64,000 bases of DNA from Vicia villosa (Eukaryota > Streptophyta > Magnoliopsida > Fabales > Fabaceae): the NCBI RefSeq assembly GCF_029867415.1, contig NC_081185.1:48229791-48293790 (forward strand), written 5' to 3'. The position numbers and the translations under genes were made by a program. Below the pieces are notes generated by a model, which saw nothing but the letters and a program-made list of their open reading frames with translations, ran no database searches and was not told the origin of the DNA. This document shows positions 34,511-45,910 of this stretch, in pieces. Within the stretch, counting starts at the first letter, position 1; each line of letters begins with the position of its first letter.

Positions 34511-35988
34511 TCAAGGCGGTTCTCTCGAGAATGACTCCTCGGTTGAAATTTTAGCAAACCTCGTTTTCCATGGCCACTTATCAAGCCATCTCACATATCC
34601 CTCACCTTTTCTTTTCTTTCTTCTGTGGGGTGGTTCATTCTTTTGAAATCGTGGTGGCGGTTCTGGATCTATCCTAAATATCAGTTTTTCAAGTTCGGGC
34701 TTAGTGATATTATCGACCACCTCAAAGGTTAACCTTACCCTCTTATCACTAATGATATTCTTAGTTTCATGGTCGTCTAAATTTCTCTTTTTATGCAAGA
34801 CTTCAAATAAGGGTGCATTAGTGTGGATATTTTCCAATATCTTCACATACATTATGGATTTGGAGTCTACCTTAGCTTCCATAAAACTTTGCTAAAAGGA
34901 ATCAGTTGGGTATAGAGAAAAGGAATAATAATAGGTGCTTCCCTCTCTACCTCTTCTACAACCTCCCTTTCAGTTTGTGTTGGTGGATTTTTATCAATCT
35001 CCACTCTTTTCTCACTAGAACTCTTCTCAACCACATCTTCACTCTCCTCAATCTCATTATCACTCTCCTCAGGTATTTCAATTTGTTTTTCACTAATGGT
35101 TGTTTCAACATCCACATACTCCTCAAGGAAGGTTCCTAGAAGGTTTTGTTCAAGTTGGGAGATTTGAGTCTCTAATGTCATGTTGTGGGTCGCGAGGGAC
35201 TCAACCATAGTGGTCAATTGCCTAAGGGTTTCATTGTTTTGAAAACTTTGTTTGATAAACTCCTGGTTTTGAACAGTTTGTGTCTCTACAAAGTGCTCCA
35301 TCATGGCTTCTAATCTAGAGTGAGTCTCGTCGGGATCCTCCATTGATGTTTCGAAGTTAAAATTAGGGGATTCTTGAGATTCTTCAAAGGGAGCTAGCGT
35401 TGCACTTTGTGTTTCCTCAAAGTGCTTCTTCATCATAGATTCTAGCCTAGAGAGAGTTTGTGCTTCAATGAATTCCTCCATTATGATTTCGAGGTTGGAT
35501 TTAGGATAATCTTTAGACTCCTCAAAATGTTGGGCGTGGTGATCGTAGAGGAAATTTGGTTGATGATAAGTTTGCGTTGCATTGAAATCCTCTGCTTCAA
35601 GGTTAGAGTTGTAGGATTCTTGTGGTTCCTCGAAGTAGGTTAGCGTCGCATTTTGTGTTTCCACAAAGTTCCTTGTCATCATAGATGTTTCATTAAAATT
35701 TTCCATTATTATTTCAAGGTCGGATTTATGGGATTCTGGTCTCTCCTCAAAATATTGATTGTGGTGATCGTAGAGGATATTCGGTTGAGGATAGGTTTGG
35801 TTGGAATAAAATTCTTGTGGTTCCTCGAAATGTTGAGATTGGGGGTTGCAGAGGTAATTTGGGTGAGAATGAATTGGTGGCGCAGCATTGAAATTCTCCA
35901 ATAGTATTTCGAGATCGGATTTATAGGATCCAGGTGATTCCTCGAAATACTGGGAGTGGGGGTTATAGAAAAAGTTTGGGTGATACAT
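34511..35988 (-). pseudogene. T1 repetitive acidic gag-like protein
   Basis: The ATG at 35988 opens 373 codons; a second frame of 123 codons overlaps its end by 16 bp and runs to 34511, so a frameshift separates the two. The first part has about four imperfect repeats of some 37-60 residues built on HPN(F/Y)LY..H.Q.FEE...S.LEI(I/L)MENFN. A Gln/Asn-rich coiled coil (LETQISQLEQ) follows, then an acidic region. The coiled coil and the second frame (HKKRNLDDHET) resemble the gag C-terminus and protease entry of Athila-like elements. No zinc knuckle, protease or RT is seen. It is probably a degenerate gag, or a repeat-expanded gag N-terminus. Confidence 0.65.
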
Positions 35989-36069
35989 AGTAGTAAATGA
36001 AAAGAAAGAAAAAAAAATGCCTTAGTCTCTACGGTGTAACTAAAAGAGTTACGATATCGACTTGAATAG

Positions 36070-36087
36070 TCCCCGGCAACGGCGCCA
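36070..36087 (-). other. T1 primer binding site (tRNA-Asp type)
   Basis: The minus strand reads TGGCGCCGTTGCCGGGGA six bases inside the LTR end. This site is, to my knowledge, complementary to tRNA-Asp and typical of Athila/Calypso elements. Confidence 0.85.
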
Positions 36088-36093
36088 AAAACT

Positions 36094-37943
36094 TGATCGC
36101 GACTTTGCGTGTCTATTAGTCGGGATAACTGCAAGTGCACGGTCGTGTCGTGTAGTTTTAAAAGATATCGAATCCACAGGGACTATAAGTCGACCTGCCG
36201 TTATCTAAAGTTACTATGTAAAGCGAAGGCTAATGATATTTGGGTTTTTTATAAATGGGGAAACTAAAAATATTAATTCTAAGAATATAATAATAAGCGA
36301 ATATCAGTATGTATTTCATCTAACTTAGGTGATCCGAAGTTCCATTGGCCAGATTCTAATTAAATCAAAGATCTTTACTAACTATGTTATTTAAAAATCC
36401 TCCTCTCAAACTTTCGCTCTATTGATTCAGACTACGATCCTAACTCTTAATGTACGCTTTCGCCATCCCACCAGATTTAGAAACGCTTTTTGGAAATAAC
36501 GTAATTAATAAAATGCTTATTTTATGAAGTCGTTATCTACTTAAATCTCCTAATCTCAAACTCTCGCTCTGTTGACTCGGAACATGCTAATATCCCTAAC
36601 GTATGCTTTCGCCATCCCGCTCGGGTGTAAAAACACTTTTTGGAAATAAATAAGTTCTAATTAGTTTTAATACGCTTTCGCCATCCTTAAAACTAATGTC
36701 CTATGTCTACTATCCAGTTAAAGATCTCAAACTTTCGCTCTATTGATTTTAACCTTTGACCGTCTAAACCCCTCAAACTTTCGCTCTATTGGTTTTAAGA
36801 CTTACTAATTAAATTAGACATACAAACCAAAAACAAGTGATATTTAATAAAACATAATTAAGCCAATTTATTTGGGATCCCTACGGTTAAATTACTTTAC
36901 ATACCGATATCTAAATAAATTAGCCAGACATACTTAAAGAAACAAACATGAAATTATAATTATTAAACATGGAATTGTAATTATTAAACATGAAATTATA
37001 ATTACTAACCATATTATAATAATAATGATAAAACAATATTATAAGAACATAAAACTAAAATAATTGCAAATAAATAAACCTGGAAGTAAAGCAGACGAAA
37101 TAGACTTGAATTAAATTGCGAACAAAACAAATCTTGAAACTTGAATGGAGCTTTGAAATAATGTCGGCAAGATTGTGATCCAAGAGTACATAAATTGTAG
37201 GCCTAAAACTAATAGTGTGGTAGTTCCTCAATGTGAGAAACTACCACTTTTACAAAGTGATAATTTATGCCTAAAACTATGAACAGCGCTTCCGCGCCTA
37301 AAACTTGGATGCTCTCAAATGAATGCTCAGACTCTATTTATAGTGAATGGAAATGGGAGTTGCTTTTCAGCATCACGTGAGAAGTAGTGGAGATAGTGGG
37401 AAGTTGAGAAAATCATGGGGTGAGTGGACTTGGAGTTGTCCACGAAAAGAGTGGAGAAAATGGTTAAGTGGTGGGTCCCTCATCCTTCGGAGACGAGCGT
37501 CTCTTTTGGTGAGAAAGAAGCGGAGAAAATAATGGAGAGGTGGAGACGGGCGTCTCCATTTGTGACGTGGCCTTTGGACGTGGGTGAACTTGGGAGACGG
37601 ACGTCTCCTTTGATGACGTGGCCCTTGGACTTTGGAGACGGGCGTCTCAGCTTCTTCGTAGTGGGAGCTTCAGCTCCTTTGTGGGCTGGGCTTGCACTTT
37701 GCACAATTGGGTCCTCTTTGCACCCCTTTCTTACTTCAGCACCCTTTTCCATCTTTTAGGCACAAATAGTAGTGATTTTAGCTCCATTTCTTTCCTTTTC
37801 ACAAATAGTCCTCAAAACGAACATAAAACCTAAAACAATGAAAACACCAGCATAATACCGACATAAAGCAACATAATTAAGATAAAATAGGGAAATAATA
37901 TATGAAAATCAAGCCAAATATGTGATACAATTTCGTGTTATCA
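36094..37943 (-). repeat. T1 5' LTR with palindrome array
   Basis: 1850 bp, from TGATAACACG (37943, minus) to GCGATCA (36094). It is nearly identical to the 3' LTR. The TATA box is at about 37,333-37,343 and the palindrome array at 37490-37648. The plus-strand frames of 111 and 90 codons here and in the other LTR are mirror products of the palindromes, not genes. Confidence 0.93.
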
Positions 37944-37948
37944 CCACT

Positions 37949-38459
37949 CTTGAAGAGTACACCCCGCCTTTTGGCTTGAGGGATCCATGTAACTTTTATG
38001 CTTCGCAAGCATCAACATCTCCGTGAATGTTCAGTGGTTACTGTCATCCGTGTGTCGAGTCTAGTCGTTACTAGTCTTGTTTTGGTTATTTTCCCACATG
38101 CCGCGTGCATAATAGAGTGCGAATGAGGGTGGGCATTCAACCCATCTCATTTTTCAATCATTTGAAATTCATACTATGTGTGTGGCAATTCGAATTATTT
38201 CCACCCTTGAAGGGTTACAACCCGCCTTTGTCCTGAGGGATCCATGTAATTCTTATGCTTCGCAAGCATCAATATCTTCTTGAAAGCCCAGTGTTTACTG
38301 ACATCCCCTGATTGGTTCTAGTTGTCACTAGCCTTTCTTTCAGTCAAGCCCAATAGTTATTGGCATCGCCTTCAAATTCAGTGTTCATCAACATCCCCAA
38401 TAAAAGTCTAGTCGTTACTAGTCCTCATCGATAAAGTCCAATGATTATTGGCATGCATT
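37949..38459 (+). other. E2 3' UTR, second part before the 88-bp array
   Basis: This resumes the repeat unit interrupted by T1. The phrase GTGCGAATGAGGGTGGGCATTC at 31190 recurs near 38117, and ACACCCCGCCTTTTGG near 30956 recurs near 37960. No coding domain is seen. Confidence 0.6.
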
Positions 38460-39420
38460 TTCAGATATAGAGTCACCCTTCGGCAGTGTCTCTTTTCGAT
38501 GTCTAACTAAGGTTAGCAAAATAGGATCGGATTCCCCTTCGGCTGGTTTCATCCTTTATCGAGTCACCCTTCGGCAGTGTCTCTTTTTGAAGTCTAACTA
38601 AGGTTAGTAGTTTGGTAGATTCCCCTACGGCTGGTTTCTTCCTTTTAGAGTCGTCCCACGGCTACGGCTCTTTTTCAAGTCTAACTAAGGTTAGCAATCA
38701 GGATCAGATTCACCTACGACTGGTTTCATCCTTGTTGAGTCACCCTACGGATGTGTCTCTCTTTGAAGTCTAACTAAGGTTAGCAGTTTGGTAGATTCCC
38801 CTACGACTGGTTTCCTCCTTTTGGAGTCGTCCTACGGCTACGTCTCTTTTTCAAGTCTAACTAAGGTTAGCAATCAGGAACGGATTCCCCTACGGCTGGT
38901 TTCATCCTTGTTGAGTCACGCTACAGTTGTGTCTCTTTTTCAAAGTCTAACTAAGGTTAGCGGTTTGGTGGAGTCGTCTACGGATGGTTTCTTCCTTGTC
39001 GAGCCATGCTACGGTTGTGTCTCTTTTTCAAAGTCTAACTAAGGTTAGCAATTTGGTGGAGTCGTCTACGGATGGTTTCTTCCTTGTGGAGCCACGCTAC
39101 GGTTGTGTCTCTTTTTCAAAGTCTAACTAAGGTTAGCAATTTGGTGGATTCGTCTACGGATGGTTTCTTCCTTGTGGAGCCACGCTACGGTTGTGTCTTT
39201 TTTTCAAAGTCTAACTAAGGTTAGCAGTTTGGTAGATTCATCTACGGATGATTTCTTCCTTGTCGAGCCACGCTACAATTGTGTCTCTTTTTCAAAGTCT
39301 AACTAAGGTTAGCAATATGGTAGATTCCTCTACGGATGGTTTCTTCCTTGTTGAGCCACTCTACGGTTGTGTCTATTTTTCAAGCCTATCTAAGGTTAGC
39401 AATTTCTTTGGTCTGCCTTT
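38460..39420 (+). repeat. 88-bp tandem array in E2 3' UTR
   Basis: Eleven units are marked by GTCTAACTAAGGTTAGCA at 38501, 38592, 38679, 38768, 38855, 38945, 39033, 39121, 39209, 39297 and 39384 (last one degenerate). Steps are 87-91 bp. Units also share CTACGG.TGGTTTC.TCCTT and TGTGTCTCTTTTTC. The array ends about 140 bp before the polypurine tract. Confidence 0.92.
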
Positions 39421-39561
39421 GGCTGGTATCTCTTGATAACATTCAACACTCTTTGCTTTACCACAGAATGCAAATTTTGATGGTACTTTTGGGTATTCAG
39501 TCCACTTACACCTCTCATGTCCAGAACTTGTGTCGTTTGTACATTCAGGTCCAAGAAGATT

Positions 39562-39574
39562 GAATAGGGGCAGC
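39562..39574 (+). other. E2 polypurine tract
   Basis: GAATAGGGGCAGC stands directly before the LTR start TGTTGCACCCC at 39575. The tract of E5 (AAATAGGGGCATC, minus) is nearly the same. Confidence 0.85.
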
Positions 39575-42029
39575 TGTTGCACCCCAAAATTTGCCCATCT
39601 AATTTTACTTCTAACTGGCTTAAGTTTTACATTTCATTTGCATACTTCCACTAGGTCATCTAATACATCGTACATTCACTAATCAATAAACTTGGCTTAG
39701 GATCAAGGATTTGGAAAATTGGGGCTTCTATTTCATTCGAGCTTGGTTCATTTATCTCTTCTATGGATACTGGACTTTGGAATCAGGGTTTGAAGTATGT
39801 GCACTATGGATTTCTTCTTCATCAAGCTACATGGCTACTCTTCATCCAAGTTCATCAAGAACAACAATTATTCATCAAGAACAACAATTAGGGTCTATTT
39901 CCCTCCTTCAAGCCTTTGGTCAAAGTCAACCAAAGAAGGTTGACTTTTTGACCAAAATCACCTTTGACCATATTTTTGGATCATCATCATCATTGGGTTT
40001 GTTATTCAAATGTCGAAGAGAGATTGTTTCGGTTGGTTAGAATTCAAGAAGCAGTACAAAACTCAACATCTAAAAGTGTCCAAAGTTTTCTTGTTTTGAC
40101 AATTATCTAAGTGGATTCACATCATGATCGTGAGATTCTATGCAAGGCATCTACTAAAGAAGATGAGGACTTCGAATTCAAATTAAAAAGACAATTCTCG
40201 TTAAAAGTTCAAAGTGCTCCACTACAAATAATATCATGTTACATTCCAAAAAAACCATACAACAAAAAGATACATCTATCAATTTCCAAAAATCCTAAGT
40301 TCCTCTTCATATTTTCTTCAAGTCCACTTCTGTTTAAAACTTCATCTTGCCATTTCAAGCCTTGTGATCTCCACCACTCCTCAAGTTCAAGCAACTTCCA
40401 GACTCCATCAAAACCTTCACGGAATCAGTGCACAAATCAGCCTCCATAAACCTAACCATGTCCTACCCATCTAAACCAAATCAACGACCTGCATAATCAC
40501 AAATAAGATAATCAGCTCAGCCTAGCAAATCACATGAATCATACAACAAAAGGAGTTCAAAACCTTTACAAACCTACAATTATTACAGTCAAACAACATT
40601 GCATCAAAAGGTCAAACAGTTCCAATCATAAGCCCATTACAAGTTCAAAAACGCATTCATTCAATTCAAACCAAGGAAAAACTACAAAAAAGCCCCTCTT
40701 GTTTCAGTACAGCCCTGCAATAAAAAGGAGATAACAAGAAAATCATTTACAAAAGTTACTAACATTTTCATAACAGAGTCACCCCCTGAGTTCTTAACTC
40801 TTATCACTAATTTCACTACATAACCAACTAACTGCCTCTAACCAACTTCCAACCACCAAAACAGAATTGGGACTAGTTCATAACTAACCCAACCATCTCA
40901 TAACTACCTTCTAGATTTCATAACTAACCTAACTGAATCATAACAAATGAGAAAGGAAAACCAAACCCTGAAACTCTATATAAACATAATTCTTCACTTC
41001 TCAAGGTCCTTCACTCCCATTCATCATCTTCACTCTTCAATTCAACCATTGTTCACATACACTCCACTATTCTTCACCTTCCATTCATCACCTGAGAACA
41101 CAAAACCTTTAATCTTTTTCTCCCTCTCGGGACCAATTATTCAATCTGGCCACAACCTTCATCGCTCCATCATCTTCATCACTCATTCAACTTCCTTCTT
41201 CAATCACCACTGAAATTCACAAGAAAACAATCTCTTCGATCTTCTTCTCTTCACCAATTCTGCAGAAAATCTTCATCACAACTTGATTTTCATCAAGTAT
41301 ATGTTCATTCAAGTCACCTGCAAATCAATAACAGAATCACGTAAAGAGAAATGAGGAAGGAAAAAGGTAAAAGATTAACGCGTTCTTACTAGAATTTATC
41401 TTTACCAGCATCTTCGAATCGGCCATAGCTCCAACCATCATCTTCTTCTGCAATAGCACAATCGACCTGTAGAACCTCAAGAACAACGATGCTTCATCGT
41501 CATCATCAACCTTCAGTGACCTTCATCATCTATATTCGCATTTCATCACTGTAAATCGCACAATCCGCAAACAACAATATCCTTCATCATCATCAATCAG
41601 CAAAAACAACTCGTCCTCGTCATCGTCGTCACCCTAAACACTCAGCGCTTCAACAATCCGAATCGGAGCAGTTTCCATTGAAATTTGGAAGAAGAAGACA
41701 TGAGAGATTAGGAGCGTGAGACACTCGTGAATGGAGATCAAGAAACAGATCGAGAGAATCTGAGACGAAGAGATGCGGGAGAGTCTGAGAGCAAGCGAGT
41801 TGAGAGAAAACGCGATCAAAGAAGGTGAGGGTGACGCCGTCGCGGTGAGCTGAGAGGGATGAGCGCCGTTTCGGCCATGGAAGAGAGCTCTGGTGAGAGC
41901 TGAAACCTAATCCTCTTTCATAATTTTATTTTATTTTCTTTCATTTTATTTTAGTTTTTGAATTAATTGAAATTGGGTTAATACGTGGAACCTTAGGTTA
42001 GTGGATTAAGTGTGAATATTTAACATTTA

Positions 42030-42343
42030 GGCTATGTTTGAATATCATAAAATCAACGGAGCGGAATGGAGCGGAGCGGAGTGGGATGGAGCGGAGTGGA
42101 ACGGAGCGGAACGAAAATACCATTCCATTGTTTGGAAATTTTAGGACGGAACAAGATAAGTTGTTCATTCCGCCCAAATTGGAGGGTAAGAAAAATGGTG
42201 GTAAGTGATGGAATGGAATGGAATCCATACCACTCTATTCCGCTCTGTTCCATCCGTTTTTAAATTATCCAAACAATGGAATACCATTTTATTCCATCTC
42301 ATTCCGCTCCGCTCCATCCGGTTCCATCAATCCAAACAAAGCC
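42030..42343 (+). mobile_element. Tourist-like MITE (PIF/Harbinger type)
   Basis: 314 bp with terminal inverted repeats GGCTATGTTTG at the left and (reverse complement) GGCTTTGTTTG at the right, flanked by TTA at 42027-42029 and 42344-42346. Subterminal GGAGCGGA/TCCGCTCC repeats are inverted relative to each other, so the whole element can fold back. No transposase. TTA duplications and GGCnTTGTTTG ends are typical of PIF/Harbinger. Confidence 0.88.
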
Positions 42344-43192
42344 TTAGTCTAGAGTGATTATTAAAATTAATATAGTAGTTAATTGGTGTTTACTAGCGTA
42401 ATTAGGAATTGAGTACAAGATTTGAATCAACAAGATTAATGGAAAATCTGAATATAATTGGGTCATTCTAGTTATACAAACAATTGGGCCCAAACGAGTT
42501 GCAATTCGCACCCCTGTAAGCCCAACCGCTTCACTTGTTTTTCGGTCATTCTAGCTATACAAAAACATTGCTGGGCCACTCTCTTTGGGCCTGTGCGCTG
42601 ACTACTGGGCTACACACCCTGTTTCAACAATTCACCCCCGGATCACTTTTTTTTCTTGTTAGAATTTAGGAGTCTTGACATAGTTTTGTTTTAAATTTTT
42701 TTTAGATAATAAAAACATCTAGAATCACAATTTTTGTTCAATTTTTAGGTAATAAAAAATGACATAGAAAACAATAAAAATGTTAGTTTTAGGATTAATA
42801 GATGTTAGTATAATTAGGCTTGAATTAGAATTTCCTTAACATCTAAAAAAAACTCATAAAAATAATAGTATTTTTAAGGTAAATTTTGTACTAATGCTTG
42901 AATAGTTTCTTTTATCATTTCCGTGTTATTTTTATATAATTGTGGTGTGATTTTGTTGCTTAACTCTTGGCCATATTTTAGGACTACTTTGTTAATACCA
43001 CTTGTATGCTCCTCTTAGAATATATCTCATTACCATGTTCACCTTAGGACTTAGATTTTCCCTTGTATATAAGACAATAATCATTAGGCTAGACTTGATT
43101 AGGTTAGTCTCCCCCTTTTTCATTCCTTTCTTTTTTTTCCAACATTAAAACACTAACAAATAGAGATGCGAATCACACCTTATTAATAGTGA

Positions 43193-43400
43193 TAGAGAAA
43201 TGAGTGGGATTTATTCCCTAATCTGTTTCTCAATCACTTAGTGGGAGAGAAATGAGTGGGATTCATTCCCTAATCTGTTTCTCGATCACTACTTAATGGG
43301 AGAGAAATGAGTGGGATTCATTCCCTAATCTGTTTCTCGAACATTATATAATGGGATAGAAATGAGTGAGATTCATTCCCTAATCTGTTTCTCGATCATT
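43193..43400 (+). repeat. Short tandem array in L2
   Basis: Four units of 52-56 bp containing GAGAAATGAGTGGGATT and CCCTAATCTGTTTCTCGATCA. Unit starts are at about 43194, 43246, 43302 and 43357. Confidence 0.85.
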
Positions 43401-44059
43401 ATACATTTTTATGTGATTCAAATCGCAAAGTAAATTCCCTTAAAAAATACCCAACCAAAAACATTTAAAACACCTAATAAAGGATCGAATTAAAACAAAG
43501 TGATGAAGTGGTGTGAAACCTTGTATTGGGTTTTGTTCATCATGAAGTTACATAAAAAACACAAACCCAAGATTCTTTTCTCTTTAAGAACAAGTTAAGT
43601 CCATTCCAAAATTAGGCGTATAAGTCTCCAAAGGTCGAGCATCGTGGATTGTGACCTTAACCTCTGTTCAACTAAAAAACACAAAACAAATGGAAACTAT
43701 TGAGCCGAACTACGGTAGCTCTGATTCCTTGTAAGGGATACGTAGGCATTGGGTCGCGGGGCCTAAGCGAGCACACTTGTAAATAATTCCTTCTTTTCCC
43801 CGTATTTCTTTCGCATTCATTCGCCTTTAGGTTTAGACATAGATACACCCTTTAGATAGAAACAAACATAGATGGATACCATCGAGTACGATGGGCGTGA
43901 GGGGTGCTAAAACCTTCCCCTTGCGTAACCGACTCCCGTACCCTATTCTCTGGTCGAAAGACCTTGCTTTTATTCTGAGTTAGGTTATCTGGTATTCCTT
44001 TCCCTTGATGGGATTAATATATTAGTGGCGACTCTGATCCATTTTTCGCGGTAGCGACA

Positions 44060-45910
44060 AAGAGAAAGCTATGTGGTTTTGAACTTATTTTGGCTCTAAA
44101 CAAATGGGTAAGAGGTTTCACCGGGAATAATTCCTCTTGGGTGGATGTGTCCTAGTTTGGGTTCTGAGGCTTTTTTCAATATGTTTCACCGGGAATAATT
44201 CATCTTGAGGGTTTGAACTACAGATCTCTAATTAGGAAAGAGCCTTCACCGGGAAGACAATCTAAATCCTAGGCCATGGTCCTATAGTATACATATAGTT
44301 TAACTGTCCTAAGGTTTTCACTCAGACGTAGTCCTAATATATAAATAGTTTATATTTGACAGTAATTTAAATAAAGACTGTAAATTGAAAGCTATAAAGC
44401 CTAACCTGGATGGACTGGAGGCCTTTGAAGATGTATGTACAAAGCCTTACCAGTAGCTTGGTTGTTTATTGATAACAATTGAATATTTATTATAAATAGT
44501 TAAAGGTTTTTGAAAACAGAAGAAGTGAAGATGGACCTTAGGTCACATAGGTATTTGAAGAGTTTCACCGGGAATAATTCCTTTCAAATACCAGAAGAAT
44601 GTTTTGAAAACAGAGAGAAAGTTTTGTAAATACAGTTTTTGGAAATTGACAGAAAGTCAACTTAATTAGAGTAAAGACAAAGTCTATACCTGATTAAGAC
44701 CTAAAAGATTAGGGTTTTAACTCAAAAATATTTATAAGAGATTAGGTTTTTAAAATCAAGTGAAAATTATATTTTTTTAAGTATTAAAACATACTTAAAG
44801 ATATATGATTTTAAATCTAATTAAAACATATTAAAGTAATATATTTTTTATGATTTTTTGGTATATTCTCAAAATAGATACATTAAATGAGAAGTGTGTG
44901 AAAAATCAAGTGAAAATGATTTAATTTGATAGGTGAAATAATTATATGAAGTTGTGAAGAAAATGAATGAGAAAAGAGCTAAAAAATAAGGTTCTGTCTC
45001 CTAAAGGGCTTGAACTCACGCCCTCTAGGTTGCCAACTAAAACACTTACCATCTGGACCAATTCATTCTATTTTAAAACAAGTTCATAAATGAGTGAAAA
45101 AAAATAAAATGAACAAAAGGTCTGAGGGGGGGATCGAACCCCCGACCTAAGGCATGGCAAGAGTTTGGACGCGCGCTGTAACCATTGGGACACTACGATG
45201 AATTCGTAGATAACACGCCTATCATTCAAAATAAAATAAACTGGCTTCTGGGAAATTTGAAAAATGGTGCCACCATCTTCAACCTCAACCTCAAGCTTCC
45301 ATGGTTTTTGAATTTGCTATCTCACTCATTTCTCAACCAAACTCAGAGATGTAAACATGGATTTCGCTTATTTTCAGACAAGGATTATGATGGTATCCTT
45401 TAATTTTATTTATTTTGTGTAATTCAAAATTCGCACGCATGAACACTAAGAACCCTAAAACTGAATTTTAACATGAAATACTATATATGCATGATATGAT
45501 GAAATTGACTGAGGTTTAATGATCCTCTCAGGTGCAGAAACTTGTTGGTATAACAAGTTTTGATTTATGAAATAGGAATTATAGAGTTTGAAGCTTATGA
45601 AACTTACCTCTGAAATGAAGATCGAGCTCTGATCAAAGGGTGCTACAGAGTTGTTGTAACGATCCCAAAAGCTTCAGTGATCCTCTAGGAAGGTGTTGAG
45701 ATGCTTAGTTTGGGTTAGAACTTCCCAAAACTTCTTGCTCGACCCCAATTGATATGGCTCCAAGTGAGAGGTAAAGATGATGATTCTCCACGTACAAAAA
45801 TGTTCCAGGTGTTTGGATCACCTCTAAATACCTCCCTTGATGTGTTTGAATACTTACTTTCAAAGGAAGAGCTTTGGTTTGAAGAATCTGAGTCTTCTTG
45901 CCAAAGAACC
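44060..45910 (-). repeat. E3 3' LTR fragment
   Basis: This is homologous to about 54,840-56,700 of the 5' LTR in the same orientation: the TTTCACCGGGAA motifs, the AAGTCAACTTAATTA stretch, the tRNA-like module, and GGTTAATGATCCTC.AGGTGCAGAAAC (45,510 versus 56,398). The LTR start and end are both missing. The right boundary with RT (about 45,910) is approximate. Confidence 0.78.
45003..45195 (-). other. Two tRNA-like modules in E3 3' LTR fragment
   Basis: On the minus strand, copy one has A box TGGTCCAGATGG (45049-45060) and B box AGTTCAAGCC (about 45006-45015). Copy two has a perfect B box GGTTCGATCC in a 5-bp GGGGG/CCCCC stem (about 45126-45143) and a weak A box near 45181-45192. Both are in the LTR sense. 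Confidence 0.6.

Larger units (their letters stand above)
31277..37943 (-). mobile_element. Complete non-autonomous Athila/Calypso-like element T1
   Basis: Two long repeats (31277-33139 and 36094-37943) flank 2954 bp. The target duplication CCACT lies at 31272-31276 and 37944-37948. The PBS at 36070-36087 and PPT at 33140-33152 show minus orientation. By eye the LTRs differ at about seven bases plus a roughly 13-bp change at the outer end of the 3' LTR, so the insertion is very recent (about 0.15 million years at 1.3e-8 per site per year, an assumed rate). Only a repetitive gag-like pseudogene is present, with no RT or integrase. It interrupts a repeat unit of the E2 3' UTR. Confidence 0.94.
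28853..44059 (+). mobile_element. Ogre-like element E2, 3' UTR and 3' LTR only
   Basis: A plus-strand 3' UTR (28853-39561, interrupted by T1), a polypurine tract and an LTR (39575-44059). The LTR end and the motif GAACTACGGTAGCTCTGATT near 43710 match the minus-strand LTRs of E1 and E3. All coding parts are missing; the left edge is the 5' LTR of E1. It hosts T1 and a MITE. Confidence 0.75.
39575..44059 (+). repeat. E2 3' LTR (L2)
   Basis: About 4.5 kb, from TGTTGCACCCCAAAATTTGC to ...GCGGTAGCGACA. The TATA-like CTATATAAAC is at about 40,975. It contains the MITE (42030-42343) and a short tandem array near 43.2 kb. A TGGCGACTCTGATCC at 44025 looks like a PBS but lies about 35 bp inside the LTR end, as in L1. 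The many small frames between 39.7 and 41.8 kb have no family and no support. Confidence 0.8.

Noticed and set aside
38460..39420. CRISPR-like array
   Set aside because: Plant repeat context, full-unit similarity without unique spacers; it is a tandem repeat of a retroelement 3' UTR.
39711..41213. Series of 60-112 codon frames as host gene exons
   Set aside because: They fall in the L2 LTR, show no family features or consistent splice sites, and match the low-complexity Ser/His/Asn-rich composition of its U3 and R.
44025..44040. TGGCGACTCTGATCC taken as an Ogre primer binding site
   Set aside because: In L1 and E5 the same motif lies inside the LTR near its end, with the real PBS (where present) beyond it. 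Here the LTR ends about 35 bp later at GCGACA and no PBS follows.
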